From the NCBI GenBank assembly GCA_033782935.1, contig JAWQEG010000506.1, forward strand, positions 976,001 through 1,040,000: a stretch of 64,000 nt of DNA. Reading direction: 5' to 3'. Made by a program: the position numbers and the translations under genes. Below the pieces are notes generated by a model that was not told the DNA's origin, made no database searches, and was given only the letters and a program-made list of their open reading frames with translations. The stretch comes from Petrolisthes cinctipes (taxonomy: Eukaryota; Arthropoda; Malacostraca; Decapoda; Porcellanidae). Shown here one piece after another: positions 1 to 11,752 of this stretch. Position 1 is the stretch's first letter; each line of letters begins with the position of its first letter.

Positions 1-94
1 CACATGCCAGGGAAACGAAGAGGCAGGTAATACTAAAGAAAGGTTTGTGTGTGTGTGTATGAAAGAGAAAAAGGTTTCCATACTCTCGTATGTA

Positions 95-863
95 CAGTCG
101 GCAAAAAAAGTTTCGTTACCACCCCTACAATAATTTTAACATGGGTAGCCGGTGTTGGGTTGGTACTCTGCCTACTTGGCTGCTAAGCCATATCATCAGA
201 GACTGATATCGTCTTTGCCGGGCTGGACAGTACGGGCGGCGGAGGCATTGGCGGTCTGCCTTCGGATGTCATCACTCATCAGTAGCCTAGTAGCTTTCAA
301 CGAGATAGGACGGGTGCTCGTTGCTCTTATGCACTGCTATGCCAGCTTAATAAACTTACATTATACCTGTGAAATTCTTAATCTGATGTAATGTTTTGAC
401 CACAAAATATAACCGCCATTTAGTTCCATCCATGGAAGTGGCAAGTGATTGGCTGAGTGTGTGTAGACGGTGAGTGACGGCCACACACAGCCTACCCTAC
501 ACAGGCCCCAATGGCGATAATATGTGGGCCGCGGCCCGTGGCAGTCACAAACATTGCACTCTGTTTCTTTATATCAAAAGTTTAACTAATTTTAAATTAA
601 ATTTTGAATGTTCAAGAACTCTTACTATTTAACTATTCATTATTAAACATAAGGAAATGAGTCTGAGTATTTTAGAACAAGAATAACCGTGAAATACCCA
701 GAAAAAGTAGCACGTCATCCTTACTCCCCTGCCCAATAGACACTGAAGAGCAGTTAGAGCACATGGGTTGACGGAGGTATATATAAGACACTCGCGTCAC
801 GCCAGGCCTACCACCATTATATCAGTGTTAAAAGGATGGTAACGAAACTTTTTTTGCCGACTG
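95..863. mobile_element. TA-flanked inverted-repeat element, CAGTCGGC family, long member
   Basis: The ends are inverted copies: CAGTCGGCAAAAAAAGTTTC at the left and its reverse complement at 836-863, about 28 bp of terminal inverted repeat. Each is bordered by TA (93-94 and 864-865), the target duplication expected of Tc1/mariner-type insertion. The interior has no recognisable transposase and only short ORFs, so this is a non-autonomous element. Shorter elements with related ends (CAGTCGGCGGCAAAAGT) occur at 35377-35596 and 35825-35991. Confidence 0.75.
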
Positions 864-871
864 TACATGGT

Positions 872-873
872 TT

Positions 874-909
<36 letters not shown>
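872..909. repeat. (CT)n microsatellite
   Basis: A run of CT dinucleotides directly right of the TA-flanked element, followed by a short CA run. The next 400 bp (910-1330) are a loose, imperfect repeat of CCAC/ACCATTCCA-type units with no coding signal. Confidence 0.9.
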
Positions 910-918
<9 letters not shown>

Positions 919-1337
919 AAGGGGTAATTTTATTCAAATTTTGCAACCAGAATAACCTGTACACCTTCCACCCATCCCACTACCCTCCCAGTCTTCATGC
1001 AACTACACCCAATATTTCTACAACCATTCCACCCACACCACAACTCCACTACTCTTAATACAACTACAACCAACATTTTTATAACCATTCCACTCATCCC
1101 ACCACTCCACTACCGTTCATACAACCACTGCTAACCATTTTACAACTACTCCACCCTTCCAGCTACCCTACCACTCTCCATACAACTGCTAACAACAATC
1201 CTACAACCACTCCACACCCTCCCATTACCCTACCACTCTTCATACAACTTCTACTCTCATTTTTACAACCATGCCACCCTTTTACTGCCTTCCTTATCTC
1301 TATCTATACCCTCGTTCCAACCACTACCTAGCCTCAC

Positions 1338-1487
1338 CTGCATAATCATGAACACCCCGGCAGAAGGTGTGAAGATACCGCTGATTATGGCCATGGCGGT
1401 GTTGCGGTTTGATGGGAAGAGGTTGGCGAACTGCAGTCCCGCCATTCTCACTGTGTTCCCGCCAACTGACACTAAGATGGCCGCTCC
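1338..1487 (-). CDS. SLC43-like transporter, internal exon
   Basis: Minus-strand exon of 150 bp (50 codons) bounded by an acceptor (CTACCTGTAG at 1497-1488) and a donor (CAG|GTGAGG at 1337). It encodes GAAILVSVGGNTVRMAGLQF then ANLFPSNRNTAMAIISGIF and TPSAGVFMIMQ. This fits the SLC43 major-facilitator family (system-L amino acid and nucleobase transporters), where a Gly-Gly membrane helix is followed by a (G)NLFP..R motif and a helix with S-A/S-S before the central loop. It is a multi-pass plasma-membrane protein. Later exons lie beyond the left edge. The exon starts in phase 0 while the exon at 4626-4788 ends in phase 1, and family members have roughly 8-12 more residues here, so a small exon between them is probably unrecognised. 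Confidence 0.75.
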
Positions 1488-1505
1488 CTACAGGTAGTCA
1501 GGCGT

Positions 1506-2200
1506 CACTACTATCCGTTTCAGCGCCGGACAGACGGTGTTTTTCGCAAATATCTCCTAAACGAATCGTTGTATCAATATAATATTTCAACACACTATCT
1601 TTAACACCCGGGCGTAATTTATGGCTGACATACCATATTCCTATATGTGTTATGCGAGGAGTTTACTCGTGAAAAATAGCACAAAGCCAGCCAGTCATAT
1701 TGACGCATTCGAAGGAAAGTGTGGCCCCTCCAACACCCTCCCAAACCATTCCTAACCACAACTACATCCCCCCCTTCTCACCCCTCCCTCCTCCTCTTCT
1801 CCCCCTAGCTCCTCGCCTCCCTCATCACTCGTGTCCCTCCCTATTTCTTCCATCACTGTATTATATATTAGAATGTTATGTAGATGTATATGTATAGATA
1901 TGATTATTAACTAAGAGTATGGTGCAGTACAATTCTATAGAGGCAAGACGTATTTCACTTTGACAATTACTGTACAACAGCATGTTTACATACATGTAGT
2001 ATGTAGAAGGTCCATGTTTGCAGTCCTTATGGTCAACCATGCAAGTGAACACGATGTACTGGCATTACCTGTGGTCTGGACCTTCTAGGCAAAGTTATTA
2101 GATACTGTGTACCTATTCATTATAAAATGTCAACTTGGTCCAGTTAATATAATGTTATTTTGTTGACTTGTCCCTTTTATATTTATATTATTACCAAATT

Positions 2201-2292
<92 letters not shown>

Positions 2293-3219
2293 GTGTAGGA
2301 TTTAATGATGCAAACATGATAAAACAAAATTTACTCACAATCACTGTCAAGGAAAACGTCATCGTCTTCATCATCACTGGCTTTCACGTTTGTACAATGT
2401 GGCAAGACGAAGAACAAACGCTGTCCTGCATCCACGGGGGCAAATGGACAACATTGTTGCTAATAGGTGCGCCTCGGCAGTCAATGATTTCTACCCTGTC
2501 ACTACTTGAGTCATAGCCTCGGACTGGGGGGTACCTCATACCTCAGAGAGAGGGGGAGGGGATACGGGAGACTGTGAATATTCAATTAAGGCATAAATTG
2601 GTTATTTAAAAAGGTAAAGAACACATGAAGCAACAATGAACGATTATATTTGGTTGCCCAAAACCAAAATTAATCATTTTTCTGGTCGCCTTAGACACGT
2701 GGGTTATTATCCGGCTATACGGCCATTAACAACGGGATTAGCTATTGCTTTAATGGTCATTTGACCCACTCTGGGTTTCATGTCCACACACAACGGTAAC
2801 TGTATTAAACAATATTACTAATGAACGATACGTATATACATACTGTCATAAAAAAAATAAAAAATGGAAGAGGGATGGTGTAAATAGGGGGGTGAAGAGT
2901 GAAACGGGGAGGGGGATAATGAGATATTGGGGTAGGGAAGGAAGGAATGGTGGGGGGATTTCGGGGTGTTGGTGGAGGGGTTACACGAGTACCCCACACT
3001 CGTCCGATTCTCTATAACGCCTTAGATATGATGACTGGATTAGGCTTAATATCACTCAGTAAACTCCTAACATAACACATATAGTAATATGATATGTCAG
3101 CCATAAATTACGCCCGGGTGTTAAAGACAGTGTGCTGAAATATTATATTGATACAACGATTCGTTTAAGAGATATTTACGAAAAACACCGTCTGTCCGGC
3201 GCTGAAACGTATAGTAGTG
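1506..3219. mobile_element. Long-TIR DNA element with CACTA...TAGTG ends
   Basis: About 1506-1665 and 3062-3219 are inverted copies sharing TTTCAGCGCCGGACAGACGG, a TAAATTACGCCCGGGTGTTA-type block and the outer CACTACTAT. The element is 1.7 kb and sits in an SLC43 intron, its left end less than 20 bp from an exon acceptor. The ends read CACTA...TAGTG as in CACTA elements, but no clear 3-bp target duplication is seen, so the superfamily is unsettled. The interior holds an (AT)n array and a short minus-strand acidic/Cys-containing reading (about 2380-2520) I cannot assign. No transposase was recognised. Confidence 0.65.
2204..2289. repeat. (AT)n microsatellite
   Basis: About 43 uninterrupted AT units inside the long-TIR element. 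Confidence 0.95.
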
Positions 3220-3426
3220 TAGATAAAGGAGTATATATTGAAGTACAGTCGGAATTATAAGTTCGCTTCATTTCCTCCTACGTATATATGAGCCTGGTGA
3301 TGTTGTAATACTATTTACATGCAGAGATGACATATACTTCTCATATAGTAAATTACATATGTAGTTAAAATAGAGGCTGGTTCAGAATGCAACTTTATCT
3401 GGTCTTATTAGCACTAACCACAACAG

Positions 3427-3675
3427 GGCATGGGAATATTTACTCTTCCTGTTTGAGTTTCAGGCACTAACTATAAGGCCACCGAACGTCGTAAAACACC
3501 CTCGCTGGTACCATAACAGCTGCAGTATTTGGGAATTACCCTCATTTCTCTCCCTCTGTGGCTGGGTACCAGTTCGTAAGTAGTGTGTGTGTGTGAGTAG
3601 CAGTTGACCTGGGCCACGGTAACGGGCTTGATGAAGCCTATGTCCAGTGTCGGAACATTAAAAAAAAAAAAAAGC
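3427..3675 (+). mobile_element. tRNA-derived SINE, 5'-truncated copy
   Basis: Near-identical to 33066-33324: shared blocks include AAGGCCACCGAACGTCGTAA and GGCTTGATGAAGCCTATGTC, and both end in an A-rich tail. This copy lacks the tRNA-like head present at 32993-33065. It lies in an SLC43 intron. No clear target duplication was found. Confidence 0.75.
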
Positions 3676-3689
3676 ACATCTGTTTTACC

Positions 3690-4440
3690 CCTGCCTCTTC
3701 ATTGTAAGGGCCACTCCCCGTCCAGTCCCTCTTATTACGCACCATATACGGACGCCTACCCAAGGGGCCAGAAAAAGTACCTAAGTTTTTCAAGGACTTG
3801 CCACCCTTTTGTTACGATAAACCATTTCCCCCTGCCCTACAGACAACCCCCTTCCTTCAACGCTCCCTTCACACTGTGGCCTTTCTTTCATCCTCACACT
3901 TCCCACATCCGAACCCATTCTTCTCTTCACCATTCTATCCTCCTCCATTCTCTCCACATGTCCAAACCGTGCATCATAAGATAGTGCTCTGTTCTGCGCG
4001 GCCGGTTAACTATCTCAAAACGCCTGTCCTTCTTCTCACTTCCTCATTACTGACTCTGTATATCCGAATCACACTACACATGCTCCTCAGATACCTCATC
4101 TCTACTACGTTCAACATTCTCTTCTCCCGTACCCTCATATTCCATGTTTCAGGTCCTTACAGCGTAATGGGCAATGCTATCCCTTTATGTAACCTTCTAT
4201 TTACGTCCATTATATAAGTGACCTACAGCCTAACATCCTATTCATTCCTCCTAACATCATCCCTACTTCATTTATCCTAGATTTCACCGCTAACTCTATA
4301 TTTTTACCATCCACCATATAATTCGTCCATAAATATTTAAAACACTGTACCTTCTCCAATAGTTCACCATCCAGCATCATATTCATCCTTCTACCTTCTG
4401 ATCTCGGCTTCTCTTCCGAACATTCGGTCACAGTTCCCTA
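3690..4440 (-). pseudogene. Decayed LINE reverse-transcriptase 3' fragment
   Basis: Minus strand 4431-4210 reads MNMMLDGELLEKVQCFKYL, then an Asp-Gly, then a V..R(I/V)NEVG..LGGM.R.L.CRSL pattern. This is the conserved stretch downstream of the catalytic core in RTE-like decapod LINEs. Toward lower coordinates weaker matches (a SMC-V pattern, R(R)TG near 4070-4020, R(A)EQ at about 4000) appear in shifting frames with stops. It is a dead 5'-truncated copy in an intron. Clade assignment rests on pattern memory only. Confidence 0.55.
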
Positions 4441-4625
4441 CCTGAAATGTCTCTTCCAAACTCAGACCACTACCCATGCATCACTCTAGCATTCGCCTCC
4501 CTTACCACAACGTCCATAATAATATTAAATAATTATAAATATTATTAACTAAACATAATATAACGGTGTAAAGTCGAAAATAAAATAACTGATGGAAGAA
4601 ATGTGTTTTGAATCAACTCACTCAC

Positions 4626-4788
4626 CTGCAGAAGTAAACGACAGGAGGACGAATCCCCCACTGACCATGAGACCTCCCACGACCCTGGTGAAGGCGAGAC
4701 CCAGATGGTGAAGGGCGTACCCCACCAGGATCCCAGGGATGGAGTACAGGACGCAAGCCACGGTATAAATCAGGGCAAACTTCTCATC
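4626..4788 (-). CDS. SLC43-like transporter, second exon
   Basis: Minus-strand exon of 163 bp between an acceptor (ATTGGTCAG|GATGAG) and a donor (TCTGCAG|GTGAGT). It encodes DEKFALIYTVACVLYSIPG, ILVGYALHHLGLAFTRVVGG and LMVSGGFVLLSFTSA: the end of the first extracellular loop, a membrane helix, a short cytosolic turn with the family's G...D/H..G..-R pattern, and a third helix. Exon 1 (14900-15184) ends in phase 0 and this exon starts in phase 0, so they join in frame across a 10-kb intron. It ends in phase 1. Expected role is facilitated transport of neutral amino acids or nucleobases at the plasma membrane; the substrate cannot be read from this part. Confidence 0.8.
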
Positions 4789-4803
4789 CTGACCAATGTT
4801 TAA

Positions 4804-4974
4804 GGAGAGATTCTCTTGTTGGTAAATTGGAAGGCTACTGTTTCCTCCAAACTATGCCAGAAAACAGACGCTTCATCAATATTATTAATAGGGGATCTGT
4901 TGTTTCTTGGCATAGTTTGGAGGAATCACAGACCTTCCAATTCACCAACAAGAGAATCTCCCCTGTGGGAGGGA
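4804..4974. repeat. Foldback element, CCTCCAAACTATGCC family
   Basis: Nearly palindromic: the left arm contains GAGATTCTCTTGTTGG and TTTCCTCCAAACTATGCC, the right arm GGCATAGTTTGGAGGAATCA and CCAACAAGAGAATCTC, so each arm is about 65-70 bp around a short AT-rich loop. It lies about 15 bp upstream of the SLC43 exon acceptor at 4789. Reference copy for a family scattered through the window. Confidence 0.8.
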
Positions 4975-5263
4975 ATAGAAGGAAGAGGTGACTGAGTTGT
5001 AGGGAAAGGTATGTATGGATGTGGGAAGGAATAGAAGAACGGGGTGTTTGTATTACATGGAACGGTATGGGAGGGAAAATAAGAACGGGTCATTGTGTTA
5101 TTTGGAAAGGTATATAGGACGGAGGTACAAGAAAGGGTTTTGAGGTTGAATGTAGAGGCATTATAGGAGGGGGAAAAGAAAGGGACGATTGTAATTATGG
5201 ATAAGTATGGAGGAGGGAAGGGAAGAATTCTAATGATTGTGTTTTATGGAAGGTACAGCACTA

Positions 5264-5471
5264 CACTCGCTGACCATAAGATCTAGTCACCCCAGCCGAA
5301 GCCCGAGGTCTGGAGCAGGCGGTTACTGCACAACAGCCCACCCAAATGGAGGCCCATTGGTTTGAGATGTGTGTGGCATCGTGATGGTTTGGGTGGGCTG
5401 TCGTTCAGAAAGAGCCTGCTTCCGATTTCGGGCTTCGACTCAGGTGGGGTAGATTTTATGGTCATGGAGTG
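5264..5471. mobile_element. Short inverted-repeat MITE, CACTCGC family
   Basis: Left end CACTCGCTGACCATAAGATC and right end the inverse of CACTCCATGACCATAAAATC. Inner inverted blocks match ACAGCCCACCCAAA / TTTGGGTGGGCTGT. The arms are about 80 bp. TA precedes the left end; the right side has AA, so the duplication is imperfect. The ends resemble those of the larger element at 12755-14336, suggesting one family. Confidence 0.6.
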
Positions 5472-5621
5472 AACAAGGGAAAAATAATTTGTTATGGGCA
5501 CAGTTACAACTTGGTAATGATGTATGCAGGAAGTGAAAACAGATGAGCTGCAGATAAACCTGAAGGCACATGGGAAGGATAACCAGTTCTGAGTATGACT
5601 GTAGGAGTATCGTTCCTGAAT

Positions 5622-5925
5622 TTTTTTATTGTTATTATTATTATTGTTATTATTGTTATTATTGTTATTAAAATAGACCAGAGACACAAAGCTGGGAGAG
5701 AATGCAAGCATTCTATCAATCCGCGGACCCCATATTATTATTATTTTTGTTATAATTGTTATTATTGTTATTATTGTTATTGTCATTATTGTTATTATTA
5801 TTATTGTATTATTATGTTATTATTATTATATTATTATTAATATATTAGTATAATATTATTATAGTATTTATATTATTATTATTATATTATTAATATATTA
5901 TTATTATTATTATTATTATTGTTTT
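5622..5925. repeat. (TTA/TTG)n trinucleotide-rich tract
   Basis: Two blocks of ATT and GTT units separated by about 60 bp of unique sequence, ending in long degenerate TATTAT runs. It generates spurious poly-Asn, poly-Ile and poly-Tyr reading frames. No gene. Confidence 0.9.
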
Positions 5926-6443
5926 TTTTTCAACTAGGCCGAGGATTTATTTCGCTATACGGTCCAAACTGATCCCAGTTTAAATGAACCTCCTCTGTTT
6001 TATGGTATGTCATACTATAAATGTCGCAGGCAGTGAGCATTTTAATCTGATGAACTGTCATAACAATATTTGTCACTTATGTTTATTGTATGCTATCTAC
6101 TTATTTGTTTGTTTGTGGTTTGTCATACTCTATATCAAAGGGCAGTATCTTAATATGATGAACTGTCAAAATAATATATATCACATATGCTTATGGTGGA
6201 TAGTATATTATTGTTTGTTTGTTTCAAGTCATGAAATGATAATCCACATAACTACATTTCAGTGACATTATATCATATAGGCTGTATCCTGCACCAGGTT
6301 GAGGACTTATTATGGTTATCTATAGAATGGTAAACTAAATCAGTCCCTCAACTTGGCCACTCATTGCCTTACCTATTGTATCCTTAGTTAGGGAGTCCAA
6401 TGATTGCTGGGAAAATTGAAAAAACAGTAGAGGCCTTAATTAA

Positions 6444-6579
6444 AGGGGGAAGTTTTGTGTTGGTAAATCTGTAACTGAATCCTCCAAACTATTCCAAGCA
6501 ACAGAACACTATTATTTTTGCTCTTCTGGTCCTGTTTCCTGGCATACTTTAGAGGAATCAAGGCACTCCAATGTATGTA
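6444..6579. repeat. Foldback element, left part, interrupted by TA-flanked elements
   Basis: Contains AATCCTCCAAACTATTCC and its inverted partner around AGAGGAATCAAGGCACTCCA, ending at CCAATGTA. Its expected continuation (TACCAAAAAAGAATTACC) is found at 14337 onward, 7.8 kb away. Two inverted-repeat elements have therefore been inserted into its right end. Confidence 0.65.
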
Positions 6580-7327
6580 CAGCTGGTCACACTCCCGCGA
6601 GGCCCACCCAGCGTTGTCAACGTTGGCCGAGATATTAACTCCGAAACACTAGTAGTGAACTCTGCTGGCTCGAACCATTCACTGGTGGGAGGGAGAAATA
6701 TGGAGGGATTTGAGGAGGGTAGGGGGGGTGCCTATACAAGAGAGGTGAGAAATTATTCTTGGGGAGGTGAAAAATGAGTGGAAGCTTTAATAAAAGTACG
6801 TAAATACACCTGGTTATCAATTATTTATTTACTGACATTCGTGTCAATTATGAACATCATTAAAAATAAGTTTAACATTTTATTATTATGATGTAACACA
6901 AAAACGTAGTGGTAACATTATTGTATACTTTATTCGTATTGTATTCAATGGTTATTATCAAGTACTAAATGCTGAAAAATACTTACACAATAACTGAATA
7001 AGAATTATGAACCAGAATGCTCTTTATTAAATGAAGCAAATGTGAATACCTTTATATTACATGTGTCATGTGTTGATACCACTAACACACTTCCATTTCC
7101 CCCGTATCTACCTAACAGTTTAGAAACGGAGTGTCAAATATCAATCCTCGCTTTGTCCCTCACGTACTAGCAGCATTGTAATATTTTGAATACTCTTTAT
7201 AGCCTATTGTACTGAATTATTGGTATTTTACTATGAATTCCTTCGTATGTCATTTGTCTCTTGGTAACAAAAATTATTATTTGCTCTGCATCTCTCTTCT
7301 CTGTTTGTATCTCTCTTCTCTTTGTGC

Positions 7328-7933
<606 letters not shown>

Positions 7934-8201
7934 CCAGTATACACACACATAACATAATAATGTTAATGACAGAGGTTCTATTGGTTATTAGTTCAAGAGA
8001 AGTAATGTTTATAATTATTTATACATTGTAATAGTTCCATCAAGTAATACATGCGATGCACAGTTAAGGTTTCATCGGACATGTTAATAAAGAAGCTGGC
8101 AACAATTTTCAGCATTTCTTAAAATTAAACTTTATTGAATTCGAGTTAAGGTCTGAAATCCTGTGTTTCCTATCATACAACACCTTCCCAAAACTCACAC
8201 C

Positions 8202-8373
8202 GTTGTATTTGATGCCATATTGGTCTTTACTGTCTACTGCTATAAGGTTGAAATTAGTGTGACTTTCCATATACACTCTACCACTACTGACACCATTGTA
8301 TTTGATGCCATATTAGTCTTTACTGTCTGCTGCTACAAGGTTGATATTAGTGTGAATCTCCATATACATCCTG
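8202..8373 (+). repeat. Tandem duplication of an 86-bp unit
   Basis: Two direct copies begin CACCGTTGTATTTGATGCCA and CACCATTGTATTTGATGCCA and run through AAGGTTGA-ATTAGTGTGA with a few substitutions. Both are open in one frame, but the repeat alone explains this. The next few hundred bases hold a degenerate repeat of CAACCCGG-rich segments (8428-8560). Confidence 0.7.
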
Positions 8374-9059
8374 CCTCGTGAACTGACTGACTGCACCACC
8401 TTATTAATAAGGCGTCTTCTATTTATGCCAGAGCAACACTGGTCAGGCAACCCGGTTGCTCGAGTCGTCGATTTCGCATCTTCTATTTACGCCAGGCAAC
8501 CCTGGTCACCCCAACCCGGGTTGGTCGGAGGGCAACCCGGAGCAACCCATCTCGATAGCAGGGTTACATGGCGGTATCTGGCAACTTTTATGGGTTGCTC
8601 ATCAGCTGATCATACATAAACAATAACTGGCAAGTCCTCTTACAGAATTATATATGATATTTTAGCATAATATGAGACGTTATCTTCAAAATACATAAAG
8701 GAAATATGATTTTGAAGTGGCATGAGTACCCTAATCAGTAGCATTTGAGGGAAATGTCTATTATTTTGTAAAACCAGCCAACTCAACAGGATGGTGCTGG
8801 ACTGAAGTACAGAAGAGTCCTGTGACTGCAGTTTTTCCTCGAAAATATCAGCCTGACATGTTATAGAAATTGTTGATTGAAATACTGGACACCAAAGTGT
8901 GGATAGAGTAACCAGGAAATATTATTGAAAGATGTGCCACTTTTTTATATCTCTGATTTGTATTCCATTATTTTTATGATGAAATTAAAGGGTACCAGTG
9001 CATTTTGACCATGCTTGACCCACTAACTTAACATAAAAGGCTCCACACACTGTCGTTTG

Positions 9060-10640
9060 TCCAAGTAAAGTCCCAGTAGTCTGCCTTTGTTAGATCTTGG
9101 TAATTTACCCAGGTTAGGTCCCAGTAATTTGGTCAAGTCCAGTTCAGTTAGCTTGGGTTAAGTCTGGCTGATTCAAGAACAGAAAAATATTAAATATTTT
9201 ATGGATTGCTTACCAATATTACCCATCAAACTTCAAACAAGTAGACCCTGGGATTATTTAAATGTCCAAAATTGTTTCGGTAAAATGATATATTCCATAT
9301 ATTTTGCTCTACTTAAAGTAGTACTTTTGAGGTGTTTCTGTGTTAAATTTTTAAAAACCTATATATTACCCATAGGGTTGTTCTTATGAAGCTTGTTCCA
9401 GCCACAATAGCTATGCTGCAATAGGAACATGTGTGTTGGAACCAGCTTATCAAAAACCCGATTTGGACCCTGGTGTGCCATTACCTCTCATACCATCACC
9501 TGCTGTACCATCATCAGTGAATATACAGCCACCTACAACAGCTCCAATTCCCCCAACAACAGAAGCAAGTGCTTCCACTGGTACTTCACAACAAGGGACT
9601 GTGCCATCACATCAACTGTGGGTAGTAGGTGGAGGTTAACTTCCACCATCCCATAATACTGAAGTGAGAAAGCTACTCACTTAAGAAATAGACCTACTTA
9701 AAGAAAATATTCAAGTGGTCAAAGATAGTGAAGCCAGCAGGGCAGACCATAGGAAGGAACTTATAAAAGAATTGCAAAGATTTAATGAAAATTATGAAAA
9801 ATTATGAAAACATGAATCTGACAGTGAAGGACTGTATATATACTAGTTTATTCTGAATGGCCCTAGTTTGTGTTGTATTTTTTATGTACTGTATTGATTT
9901 ATACTGGCCCTAGTTGCTGGTTTATTGTCACAAGAAAATACTGTATCTAGAATTTTAAGTTGTTAAATTGATTCAGTTTTATGTTGTGTAGTGTGTGTGT
10001 GTGTTGGACTGGAGTAGGGAACCTGGTGAACCTAATTATATTATTTGTCTAGAGATCAGATGTTAGGGCAGGGGATATCCTTTTCAACAGATCCCCATTC
10101 TTGTAGTAATTTATTGTTTGTTCAGGGTCTTTTTAATTTTCAAGTGATTTCCTTTTCTTTTCTCATAACTTCCAGAATGGATTTTGTTATTTTTAAATTT
10201 TCCTTTAAATAACCGGTTTCCTGTTATGCTTTCCCTATCTACCCTGAACTCCATTTACCATTTGGTTTCCCACAGTCCCAGAGATTAAATATACACAATA
10301 ATAATAACAATCATGTATTTAATTTTAACCTACTTTTACAGAACCATGTTTGCCATAAATGAAATCAACAGTTAAACCTAAATCATTATTTACAGAAGTA
10401 CATTCACTATTGATTAGGTTAATAATCATACTTGTAAGCATGCTCAAGTTTTTCTGGTATTTATTGAAAGAATTACAGTTTTATAGCAGTGTTGCCAGAT
10501 CCGGCTAGGTCCTAGTATTTTGCCCCGGTCATTTCCTGTACTTTACCACGGTTATTTCCTGGTAGTTTGCTCAGGTTAGGTCCCGGTAATCTGCCCATGT
10601 TAGGTCTCGGTAGTCTGATGCGGTCTAGGTTAGGTTAGGT
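9060..10640. repeat. Scattered AGGT(C/T)CCGGTAATCTGCCC-type repeats
   Basis: Short direct repeats of a unit like GGTTAGGTCCCGGTAATCTG occur at 9065-9170 and 10500-10625, flanking a decayed ORF. They may be the sub-terminal repeats of one old element, but no ends are definable. The second block closes with TAGGTTAGGTTAGGT. Confidence 0.45.
9376..9832 (+). pseudogene. Decayed ORF: Pro/Thr-rich segment followed by a coiled coil
   Basis: One frame reads a Pro/Thr/Ser-rich stretch (PLIPSPAVPSSVNIQPPTTA) and, after in-frame stops at 9637 and about 9679, continues as an amphipathic helix with EIDLLKENIQVVKDSEAS and RKELIKELQRFNENYEKL. A P/T-rich linker then a C-terminal Lys/Glu coiled coil is common in MADF or Myb/SANT-like transposon accessory proteins, but the DNA-binding part is not visible here. 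Function is unassigned. Confidence 0.35.
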
Positions 10641-11109
10641 AAAGTCAGGTAAGGTCAGACTAATTTCAATATGCCCTATCTTGGAAATGGGGCATTTGCG
10701 GAGGAAATGCCATAGAAGAAAATAGTATTAGAATGGTCTAAATAAGAGGGTAAGAAAGGTAGAAAAACCTTACGCAATAACGGTAATTCATTCAATATTT
10801 ACAGATTTTCTTATCGACTCTAGTATGAAAAAAACATAAGTTTCTCCAATTTGTCGGGAATGGTTACTGTCCTAGTTGCAGCCACAAATTATACTCCTTT
10901 CAATTGCAAAGTATAGTCTGCTGCACAGATCCCTGAACAATCTGAGAGTAGCTTTTTAATGAAGCTAACACATGGCCAATGGCTGGCATCAGTCACATTT
11001 CCACTTGTGAAGCCCATAACTACACTATCAACATAATATATATAGGTAGGGAAATACTCGATTTGTCATCAAATTCTGAGAGTGCCGAGCATAATGCTGG
11101 GAAAAACTG

Positions 11110-11752
11110 CTCTGCTGAGTCTTGTGATGCCATCAGGATACCGTGAAGATGCTTCTTCATAACTATGTCATAAGCAGACTGGATTACTGCAATTCCCTAT
11201 ATTATGGTTTGCCAGACTATCGGTTAAGAAAATTGCAAAACGTAATGAACAGAGCAGCAAGATTAATTAAAGGTCTTCCATCTCGTGAAAGGATAACCCC
11301 AGCACTCATTGACTTACATTGGTTACCAATAAAGGCGAGGATTGTGTACAAGATATGTCTTCTAACATTCCGAGCATTAAAATTTGGAAAACCGGAGTAC
11401 TTGATGAATCTTTTAAGAGGTTTTCAAGTAAATACCTCAATGGGACTCAGGCATAGTGATGAGCAATACAGGTTAAATGAGCCAAGGAGTATTCTGACAA
11501 TTGGTTTCAGAGCGTTTGAAAGATGTGCACCAAGGCTCTTTAATGGATTGCCATTAGATGTCCGGATCAGTGAAAATTGCACGATTTTTAAGAAAAGACT
11601 GAAAACACATCTGTTCGCTGAGTGTTACGACACGGATGATATGAGTATTACAAGTGATTATAGTGTTTAGTAATATTGAGAGAGGCCCTGCGGAGCACCA
11701 TCTGCTGGTGGAGCGGGGCATAGAATATCCAACAACAAGTAACAAGTAACAC
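11110..11752 (+). pseudogene. 5'-truncated LINE, reverse transcriptase C-terminus
   Basis: ORF 11143-11670 encodes SRLDYCNSLYYGLPDY, LRKLQNVMNRAARLIKGL, an ITP-LI-LHWLPIKARI motif, a KPEYL block and a final FKKRLKTHLF. These are the conserved C-terminal blocks of jockey/CR1-type LINE reverse transcriptases, after the catalytic domain. The catalytic YADD region and endonuclease are absent. The 3' end shows short AACAAGTAACAAGTAAC repeats at 11730-11750, a typical LINE tail, so this is an insertion truncated at its 5' end. It lies inside the 6.2-kb inverted-repeat element. Confidence 0.75.

Noticed and set aside
2160..2516. Tyr/Ile-repeat ORFs at (AT)n arrays, also at 7233-7536
   Set aside because: Pure microsatellite translation.
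1506..3219. Definite CACTA-superfamily call
   Set aside because: Ends read CACTA/TAGTG, but no matching 3-bp target duplication and no transposase are visible, so it is left as an unclassified long-TIR element.
10625..10640. TAGGTTAGGTTAGGT, resembling the arthropod telomere repeat TTAGG
   Set aside because: Only three units, inside a family of related AGGT-rich degenerate repeats; not convincing as an interstitial telomere.
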